This document shows positions 1 to 4,451 of a stretch of 10,423 nt of DNA, one piece after another. The position numbers were made by a program, and so were the translations under genes. The stretch spans positions 1-10,423 of the forward strand of contig JBLHKS010000237.1 in assembly GCA_047620505.1 (NCBI GenBank), given 5' to 3'. This stretch comes from JBLHKS01 sp047620505 (GTDB lineage: Bacteria > Verrucomicrobiota > Verrucomicrobiia > Verrucomicrobiales > DEV007). The number at the start of each line of letters is the position of its first letter. Position 1 is the stretch's first letter. The notes under the pieces were generated by a model that was given only the letters and a program-made list of their open reading frames with translations, did no database searches and was not told the DNA's origin.

Positions 1-173
1 TCGTCTGCGACCTGACGGGCATCGTCATATTTCCCGCGGATGACTCGCCTGCGTTTGCCTTCCTCGTAATAGGAAACAGTGAATGCGTCCGAGCCGTTCA
101 CAGGGGTTTTGTAAATGCGCACGGAAAGGCTCCCTTCACGAAGAACTTGGGGGAACTTTCGAGGCATCGCCAT
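1..173 (-). CDS. Tyrosine recombinase (phage-type integrase), N-terminal part, cut by window edge
   Basis: Only the first 57 codons are present; the gene continues off the left edge. The reading begins MAMPRKFPQVLREGSLSVRI and continues with YKTPVNGSDAFTVSYYEEGK and a basic RRRVIRGKYDDA stretch. This matches the N-terminal beta-strand, arm-type DNA-binding region of site-specific tyrosine recombinases, in a form I associate with verrucomicrobial integrases. The catalytic Arg/His/Tyr region lies outside the window, so activity cannot be judged. The ATG at 173 was chosen; an in-frame ATG at 167 is also possible. Just upstream are a tandem 11-base repeat and a tRNA-Glu gene on the same strand, so the enzyme probably uses the tRNA 3' end as its target. 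The family call is fairly sure; the exact class is not. Confidence 0.72.
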   Translation of the reverse strand, partial: MAMPRKFPQVLREGSLSVRIYKTPVNGSDAFTVSYYEEGKRRRVIRGKYDDARQVAD

Positions 174-180
174 GTCTCTA

Positions 181-202
181 CTGTCATAAATCTGTCATAA
201 AT
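181..202. repeat. Tandem 11-base repeat upstream of the integrase
   Basis: The unit CTGTCATAAAT occurs twice in perfect tandem (181-191 and 192-202), and a third partial TGTCA follows at 202-206. On the minus strand a TTGACA hexamer (207-202) directly precedes it. No convincing -10 box lies at normal spacing. The position, 8 to 29 bases before the integrase start, suits an operator for integrase expression or an arm-type recombinase site. Both roles are inference. Confidence 0.55.
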
Positions 203-258
203 GTCAACAGATCTCGATTTGGAACTTAGCTAATACACTGAAACTGAGGCAGTTAAAG

Positions 259-290
259 TGGCGACCCGTACGGGATTCGAACCCGTGTTG
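259..290. other. Candidate attachment site (att core) at the tRNA-Glu 3' end
   Basis: Tyrosine recombinases encoded beside a tRNA commonly recombine within the T-arm and acceptor 3' end, and the element restores the tRNA sequence. Here an integrase starts 85 bases beyond the tRNA 3' end and reads away from it. No second copy of this sequence is visible inside the window, so the other end of the element would lie off the left edge. The core limits are inferred, not observed. Confidence 0.38.
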
Positions 291-333
291 CCGCCGTGAA
301 AGGGCGGAGTCCTAACCGTTAGACGAACGGGTC
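259..333 (-). tRNA. tRNA-Glu, anticodon UUC
   Basis: Read on the minus strand, the 7-bp acceptor stem GACCCGT (333-327) pairs with ACGGGTC (269-263), followed by discriminator G and an encoded CCA (261-259). The D-arm has GTCTAACGGTTAGGAC. The anticodon stem-loop CCGCCCTTTCACGGCGG holds the anticodon TTC. The T-arm carries GGGTTCGAATCCC. All four arms are intact and the length is 75 bases. It delivers glutamate to translation, and in many bacteria it also feeds tetrapyrrole synthesis. Its 3' end faces an integrase gene, as is usual for a tRNA used as an integration site. A terminator-like hairpin ends only seven bases before its 5' end. Confidence 0.96.
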
Positions 334-340
334 GTGGACC

Positions 341-360
341 AAAAACGCCCTTGCGGGCGT
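341..360 (-). terminator. Rho-independent terminator after waaA
   Basis: On the minus strand the sequence forms a hairpin with a 6-bp stem (ACGCCC/GGGCGT) and a GCAA loop at 360-345, followed directly by a T-run (345-341). It lies 54 bases past the waaA stop codon and would end the msrA-dioxygenase-rsmD-waaA transcript. It is unusually close to the tRNA-Glu 5' end, with seven bases between, so the tRNA promoter would have to overlap it, or the tRNA relies on read-through. Confidence 0.7.
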
Positions 361-414
361 GGGAGGCGTATTTTGTCCATTTCCTGGCTCTCTGCAAGGG
401 AAAATTCTAGCTTT

Positions 415-1761
415 TCACTCGGTAATATTTTTGCCGTCTGCAAAAGCCAGAATTTCGCCCGCGCTACGTTCTGACGCGCCTTGGTCGGGGGCCAAAATCC
501 CTCGGCCATTTGCAGCGAGCTGGGCACGGCGATCCGAATCGGCCAGCAGCTGCTGAAGCGCGACGACGAGACCAGAAGCGCCTTCGGCCATGACGCAGCC
601 GTCGACAGCGAGGAGCTTTTCGGTCAACGCGGCGAAGTTCTGCATGTTCGGACCAACGACGGACGGCTTGCCGGCCAGAAGCGGCTCGATCGGGTTCTGG
701 CCGCCTTCGGCGAGGAAGCTTTTTCCGATGAGGACGATGTCGGCGAGATGATACCAGGCTGAGAGTTCACCAGTCGTATTAACGATCAACGCTGTTGGTT
801 TGTTGTTTGTGCTTTTTGCCTGGTTTTCCGGTTCGAATTCGGTTTTCAGAATCGGAGCGAAACCTGCGCTCTCTAGGTCTTTGGCGACGGTTTTTCCGCG
901 TTCCCAGTGCCTTGGGACCACAACGTAGAAAATGTCCGGCGCAGTCTTCTGCAGTTCGAGCACGACTTCGCCGATGAACGCTTCCTCGCCGGCGTGAGTG
1001 CTTCCAGCGAGAATAACCGGGCCGGTTTGATCCCCGCGAACCCGCTCCAGCAGCTGCTGGAATTCCCGAACTTTCTCAGCCGGATCCGGCATGCCTTCCT
1101 GATCGTATTTGATGCTTCCGGTGCAGGTGATTTTCTCGGGGCTAACGCCAAGTTTCGTCCAGCGCTCGATGTCCGGCTCGGTTGGGACGAGAACTTGATC
1201 AAGGCGCTCGAATAGGGGCTTTGTCAGGGCGCGAAATTTGGCGTAGCGCCGCTCGGATCGAGGGGAGAGCCTGGCGTTGGCGAGAGTTACGGGAATGGCT
1301 CGCTTTTTGGCCCACCAGAGAAAATTCGGCCACATTTCGGCTTCAACGAGGACGATCTGACGAGGGCGGATGTTTCGAAACGCCGAAGCAACGACGAGTG
1401 GAAAATCGAGCGGATTGTAGACCGCGATGTAGCCAATCGACTCGGCGCTTTTGTCGGCGAGTTCGCGGCCAGTGGAGGTCGTGCAGGAGAGGACGATTGG
1501 GATTTCTGGAGCTTGAGCTCGGAGATCGCGGATGAGCTTTTGGGCGATGATGACTTCGCCAACGCTGACGGCGTGGACCCAGATCGGGGCCTCGCCACTG
1601 AGCCGTTTTTTGGCTTCGTTAGAGTAAAAACCGAACCGTTGCCAGAAATCGCGGCCGTAGTTGCCGCGCTTGATCATTTTAACGAGATACGTGGGCAAGC
1701 CGATCAGGACGGCGATCGGAAACAACAAGTTATAGATAATCAGGACGACTCCGAAGCTCAT
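415..1761 (-). CDS. waaA: 3-deoxy-D-manno-octulosonic acid (Kdo) transferase
   Basis: This inner-membrane GT30 glycosyltransferase transfers Kdo from CMP-Kdo to the lipid A precursor, the first step of LPS core assembly. The protein starts with a membrane anchor (MSFGVVLIIYNLLFPIAVLI), then the N-terminal Rossmann-like half with WVHAVSVGE at residues 61-69, whose Glu is the expected catalytic base. LVEAEMWPNF follows, and the C-terminal half carries GGQNPIEPLLAGKPSV, typical of the nucleotide-sugar site. From the ATG at 1761 it has 448 residues, close to the usual 420-430. An in-frame GTG at 1848 would add 29 residues overlapping rsmD and lies before the conserved start, so I rejected it. The gap to rsmD is 23 bases, which suggests co-transcription. 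Presence of this gene implies a Gram-negative outer membrane with LPS. Confidence 0.95.
   Translation of the reverse strand: MSFGVVLIIYNLLFPIAVLIGLPTYLVKMIKRGNYGRDFWQRFGFYSNEAKKRLSGEAPIWVHAVSVGEVIIAQKLIRDLRAQAPEIPIVLSCTTSTGRELADKSAESIGYIAVYNPLDFPLVVASAFRNIRPRQIVLVEAEMWPNFLWWAKKRAIPVTLANARLSPRSERRYAKFRALTKPLFERLDQVLVPTEPDIERWTKLGVSPEKITCTGSIKYDQEGMPDPAEKVREFQQLLERVRGDQTGPVILAGSTHAGEEAFIGEVVLELQKTAPDIFYVVVPRHWERGKTVAKDLESAGFAPILKTEFEPENQAKSTNNKPTALIVNTTGELSAWYHLADIVLIGKSFLAEGGQNPIEPLLAGKPSVVGPNMQNFAALTEKLLAVDGCVMAEGASGLVVALQQLLADSDRRAQLAANGRGILAPDQGASERSAGEILAFADGKNITE
544..555. repeat. First of seven copies of the palindrome CAGCAGCTGCTS
   Basis: CAGCAGCTGCTG here is the first copy of a motif with palindromic core AGCAGCTGCT. 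The other exact cores sit at 1048-1059, 1938-1949, 3410-3421, 5490-5501, 6700-6711 and 10171-10182. Related CAGCTGCTGCT variants occur near 4242 and 5948. Most copies are preceded by C. Six encode QQLL or EQLL on the minus strand; the seventh is read in another frame as Ala-Ala-Ala. No spacing regularity was seen. Confidence 0.75.
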
Positions 1762-1784
1762 CGGGCGCCGATCTTGGGCGGGTT

Positions 1785-2321
1785 TCAGACCTTTTGCAAC
1801 AACCAGATCGCGGAGGAGCCGTAACGGCGATTTTCCAGCAGGTTCCACACCTCACTTTCGGGCGGCGAAGCTTCCGCAGGCGCATCGATCGCAAGAATTC
1901 CGTTCTGTCGAACTCGCGCGAGAAATTCGGGCGACTCCAGCAGCTGCTCGCGGTAACCGGTATCGTAAGGCGGATCGGCGAAGACGAGATCCAGGTCCTC
2001 GGCACCTCCAACTCGCAGAAATTTCTCGAACGTCTGGCAAACGACTCGTCCACCGTCGAGTTTCGCTCGTTCGAGGTTAGATTCGATCACCCGGCAGGTC
2101 CCGCGGTCCTGCTCGATGAACAGCGACGACCTCGCCCCACGGCTTAGCGCTTCCAGGCCTAACGACCCGCAGCCGGCGAAGAGGTCGAGCACTTTTGCGT
2201 CGACGATGAAGTCGCCGATCATCGCGAAAAGCGCCCCGCGAACGCGGTCAGTCGTCGGTCTGACGACAAACTTGGGCACCTTCAGGACAGTCCCGCGCGC
2301 TTTTCCAGTGATAATCCGCAC
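1785..2321 (-). CDS. rsmD: 16S rRNA (guanine(966)-N2)-methyltransferase
   Basis: RsmD methylates N2 of G966 in 16S rRNA on the assembling 30S subunit, using S-adenosylmethionine. The 178-residue product has the family's usual length. It begins MRIITGKARG, the standard RsmD opening, continues with VRPTTDRVRGALFAMI, then the SAM-binding motif I LDLFAGCGSLGLEALSRGA (about residues 46-64), and the catalytic motif IV DPPY (about residues 116-119). The start codon is GTG; no ATG lies nearby and the conserved N-terminus begins exactly here. It sits 18 bases after the intradiol dioxygenase stop codon and 23 bases before waaA, within a same-strand run. Confidence 0.95.
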   Translation of the reverse strand: MRIITGKARGTVLKVPKFVVRPTTDRVRGALFAMIGDFIVDAKVLDLFAGCGSLGLEALSRGARSSLFIEQDRGTCRVIESNLERAKLDGGRVVCQTFEKFLRVGGAEDLDLVFADPPYDTGYREQLLESPEFLARVRQNGILAIDAPAEASPPESEVWNLLENRRYGSSAIWLLQKV

Positions 2322-2339
2322 TACTCAATTCTACCCAAA

Positions 2340-3056
2340 TTACTTCCCCTTACCGCCGGGCCGGAACCCGGTACTGCTGCCCGTTCGGCGTTGACGATCA
2401 GCGCCTGCGTCTTCCGGCGTGTAGCCGATCACCGCATCCCAGTTAGCGAAAAGTTCACCCGTCTCCGAGCCTTCCACCGGTTTGTAATCCGTCTCAAGCA
2501 GCCCTCGCAGCTTCTCCGGAGTATCGTTGAAAAGCCGATCGCGAGCGTTTTGCTCGTATCCTTTGATGTAAACCTGGGTCGTTAAAACGCGCTCGCCGCC
2601 AACGCTGACCGCAACGTGGATGTGCGGCGTGCGAGGGCCGTAGGGGACTGGTTTGATCGTCCGAAAATTGTACCGTCCGTTCGAGCCTGTCAAAAATCTG
2701 CCGTAGCCCTGAAAGTTCGCGTCGCGCTTTTTGCCTTCGGCGGCTCCCTGCGTGTGGATGTAATTTCCATCGGCGTCTGCGGACCAGATTTCGATCATCG
2801 CATTGCGAACGAGTTTTGAATCCCCATCAAAAATCCGGCCACTGAAGTGGGTGATCTCGCCAACAGCGGGCGTGATTCCGTCGTTGATTTGAACCAAATC
2901 GTTGTCGGTGTCGAGCGGGAGTTCGTTAGGATAAAACGGGCCTTCCGTGGACTTCGGGGTCAATGTCAGGGCCTCAGAAAAAGCGCCCGGGACGGTGAAA
3001 AAAGCAGCGCTGCCGGCCATGGCGCGGTGGAGAAATTTGCGGCGGTGAGAATTCAT
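2340..3056 (-). CDS. Tat-exported intradiol ring-cleavage dioxygenase (protocatechuate 3,4-dioxygenase-like)
   Basis: Family members use non-haem Fe(III) to split catechol-type rings between the two hydroxyls. The start MNSHRRKFLHRAMAGSAAFF is a twin-arginine signal, so the folded protein is probably exported. From this ATG the Fe(III) ligands appear intact: Tyr99 (in DGNYIH), Tyr139 (in PVPY), His145 and His147 (in PHIH), with the conserved Arg142. Between Tyr139 and the HIH motif there are only a few residues, versus about a dozen in classical protocatechuate 3,4-dioxygenase beta subunits. This short loop is typical of compact secreted members of unknown substrate. The tail after about residue 210 is Gly/Arg/Ser-rich. 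A TTG start at 3071 would place five extra residues before the Tat signal, so the ATG at 3056 is preferred. No alpha subunit is nearby, so the substrate is unknown. Confidence 0.87.
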   Translation of the reverse strand: MNSHRRKFLHRAMAGSAAFFTVPGAFSEALTLTPKSTEGPFYPNELPLDTDNDLVQINDGITPAVGEITHFSGRIFDGDSKLVRNAMIEIWSADADGNYIHTQGAAEGKKRDANFQGYGRFLTGSNGRYNFRTIKPVPYGPRTPHIHVAVSVGGERVLTTQVYIKGYEQNARDRLFNDTPEKLRGLLETDYKPVEGSETGELFANWDAVIGYTPEDAGADRQRRTGSSTGFRPGGKGK

Positions 3057-3109
3057 GAATCGTTGAACCAAAGTGAAGGGATGAGGTTGCGAAGATCTTT
3101 AAACATCGC

Positions 3110-3622
3110 TCAATCGAGGCCGAGTTTAGCGAGTTTCGGCGGAATCACGGCGCAGCAGTAAGGCTGACTCGGGTTATTCGTAAAAAAGTCCTGATGATAG
3201 CCCTCGGCGGACCAAAATTTAACAGCGGCCGTAATTTCCGTCGCAATCGGGCTCGAAAATGCGCCGGACGCATCCGTTGCGGCTTTGGACGTTTCGGCAG
3301 TTTCGCGCTGCGCCTCTGAATGGTAAAAAATCGCCGACCGATACTGCGTTCCGACATCCCCACCCTGCCGATTCAGCGTCGTCGGGTCGTGCAATTTCCA
3401 AAACCAACCCAGCAGCTGCTCAAACGGGAGCACCTCCGGATCGAAGGTCACCTGAACTACCTCAGCGTGCCCGGTTGAGCCCCGGCAGATCGCTTCGTAG
3501 GTCGGATTTTCAACCGCGCCGCCCATGTAACCGGACTTTGCGTCGCTGGCACCAGGCAGCCGCTCAAAAACAGCCTCAACGCACCAAAAGCAGCCTGCCC
3601 CAAACGTTGCGATTTCTTCCAT
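3110..3622 (-). CDS. msrA: Peptide methionine sulfoxide reductase MsrA
   Basis: MsrA reduces S-methionine sulfoxide in oxidised proteins back to methionine. The 170-residue protein has the catalytic GCFWC motif at residues 10-14 (Cys11 nucleophile), STGHAEVVQVTFDP, and the substrate-pocket segment GGDVGTQYRSAIFY. The C-terminal region PYCCAVIPPKLAKL holds the resolving cysteine(s). No signal peptide is present, so it is probably cytoplasmic. The ATG start is dictated by the standard distance to GCFWC. It is the first gene of a minus-strand run (53 bases to the dioxygenase) and is divergent from the small gene at 3781 across an AT-rich region. Confidence 0.96.
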   Translation of the reverse strand: MEEIATFGAGCFWCVEAVFERLPGASDAKSGYMGGAVENPTYEAICRGSTGHAEVVQVTFDPEVLPFEQLLGWFWKLHDPTTLNRQGGDVGTQYRSAIFYHSEAQRETAETSKAATDASGAFSSPIATEITAAVKFWSAEGYHQDFFTNNPSQPYCCAVIPPKLAKLGLD

Positions 3623-3659
3623 TTGGCTAAATCGCGCCGAACGCCGGAACCGGCAACCG

Positions 3660-3765
3660 GAATTCAGAAATTCGAAAAAATTAGCGCCTCAAAATCTCAT
3701 TTCGAAAAACAATATCTGAAAAAACCCTTAATTTCATTGTAATTAATGGATTTAAATGCCATTCT
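3660..3765. promoter_or_regulatory. AT-rich divergent intergenic region with an inverted repeat
   Basis: This segment between msrA and the 79-codon gene is much richer in A/T than its surroundings, as expected for back-to-back promoters. It contains an inverted repeat of 9/10 matches (TTCAGAAATT at 3663-3672 against AATATCTGAA at 3711-3720), a TTAAT/ATTAA dyad at 3728-3746 and an ATTTAAAT palindrome near 3750. I cannot assign clear -35/-10 pairs with confidence. A regulator-binding role for the dyads is inference. Confidence 0.35.
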
Positions 3766-3780
3766 TTCCGGCAAGAAAGC

Positions 3781-4020
3781 ATGGCGCGGCAAAAAAATAC
3801 CGTAAAGACGTCGCAGATCACGATCTCGACGACTCCCCAGGTTCGAGCTTACCTCGAACAACTGGCGGGTGCCGGCCTGCATGGAAAGACACCTGCAGAA
3901 GCGGCCGAACGACTCATCGCCGACCGCATCAGCGAAATGCTCCTCAAAAGCCAGCTCGTCATGATTCCTCCCGGCGCGTTCGAAACTTCCGCCGATGCCG
4001 ACAGCCCCGGCGACGGCTGA
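3781..4020 (+). CDS. Small ribbon-helix-helix-like protein, unknown function
   Basis: The 79-residue product starts MARQKNTVKT, then has a possible beta-strand (QITISTT, residues 12-18) and two predicted helices (PQVRAYLEQLAGAG and TPAEAAERLIADRISEMLL). The tail is acidic and Pro/Gly-rich. This strand-helix-helix layout with a basic N-terminus resembles CopG/Arc-type ribbon-helix-helix DNA-binding proteins, and the phrase STTPQVRAYLE looks like a small conserved bacterial family I cannot name. No toxin-like partner is evident, although the next small gene follows 92 bases downstream on the same strand. A DNA-binding or antitoxin-like role is only inference. Confidence 0.62.
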   Translation: MARQKNTVKTSQITISTTPQVRAYLEQLAGAGLHGKTPAEAAERLIADRISEMLLKSQLVMIPPGAFETSADADSPGDG

Positions 4021-4035
4021 TCCCAAATTTTCCCA

Positions 4036-4069
4036 CCTCTCTGGCTTCCCCCTCCCTCTCTGGTTTCCC
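4036..4069. repeat. Imperfect tandem repeat in a pyrimidine tract between the two small genes
   Basis: CCTCTCTGGCTTCCC (4036-4050) recurs 19 bases later as CCTCTCTGGTTTCCC (4055-4069), differing at one position. It lies in a spacer (4021-4095) that is strongly C/T-rich on the plus strand. Such tracts can arise by slippage and can form unusual structures. I see no ORF or terminator hairpin here. Confidence 0.6.
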
Positions 4070-4112
4070 GACCTCAGCCCCCAACAAACCCAACCAACCA
4101 TAAGCCCAAGTT

Positions 4113-4301
4113 ATGAACCTGCATCCCAACCAACCCAGGCTGGAAACGGCTTCCGATCGCCAGCTGACCGCGCCCCTCGCTTCTGAAGAGGAACTCCGCG
4201 ATCTCGCTGAAGACATCGTGCGCCACTGCCCGAGCCTGACCCAGCTGCTGCTCGCGATCGGCGCGAAAGACAGCGTGAATCCCCTTCAAGGGCTGAACTA
4301 A
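4113..4301 (+). CDS. Small hypothetical protein
   Basis: The 62-residue product is not recognised. The N-terminal third is Pro/Gln/Asn-rich (MNLHPNQPRL). The middle and C-terminus form a predicted acidic-to-hydrophobic amphipathic helix (EEELRDLAEDIVRHCPSLTQLLLAI). There is no signal peptide or membrane segment. It lies 92 bases downstream of the ribbon-helix-helix-like gene on the same strand and converges on the MFS remnant and the peroxidase gene. The helix composition looks protein-like, but without homologues in hand the call rests on reading-frame quality alone. A minus-strand ORF over the same bases looks less natural. Confidence 0.5.
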   Translation: MNLHPNQPRLETASDRQLTAPLASEEELRDLAEDIVRHCPSLTQLLLAIGAKDSVNPLQGLN

Positions 4302-4316
4302 TCGTTCAGAAATTTA

Positions 4317-4451
4317 CTAATCGCTCTCGAGACTGCCCCGATGCGTCTCGTCAGCTAGCCAGACGCAGACGATCGTGATTACGGCCATCACCGCGAGGTA
4401 AACTCCGACCGGCCACGGATTTCCGTCCGACCAATCGAGCAAGACGTCCGC
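4317..4451 (-). pseudogene. C-terminal remnant of an MFS transporter
   Basis: Read on the minus strand, the bases after the peroxidase stop codon encode ADVLLDWSDGNPWPVGVYLA, then VMAVITIVCVWLADETHRGS, then LESD and TAG. A final transmembrane helix followed by a cytoplasmic ETxRG-type tail is characteristic of the C-terminus of metabolite:H+ symporter-type MFS permeases. Only about 44 codons remain; the other eleven or so helices are absent, because the upstream bases belong to the peroxidase. No start codon or plausible expression signal was seen. It is in the same frame as the peroxidase gene and separated from it only by the TGA at 4454-4452. A deletion that brought the peroxidase gene against an MFS gene end would explain this. 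Confidence 0.62.

Noticed and set aside
202..207. TTGACA hexamer as an integrase promoter -35 box
   Set aside because: No acceptable -10 hexamer lies at 16-18 bases spacing; the nearest TATGAC is only 13 bases away.
1761..1848. Longer waaA start at GTG 1848
   Set aside because: It would add 29 residues lacking family similarity and overlap rsmD by 64 bases. The ATG at 1761 matches the conserved WaaA N-terminus.
3641..3655. GCCGG/CCGGC dyad upstream of msrA
   Set aside because: The loop is only two bases with no T-run, so it is not a usable terminator, and such short GC dyads are expected by chance here.
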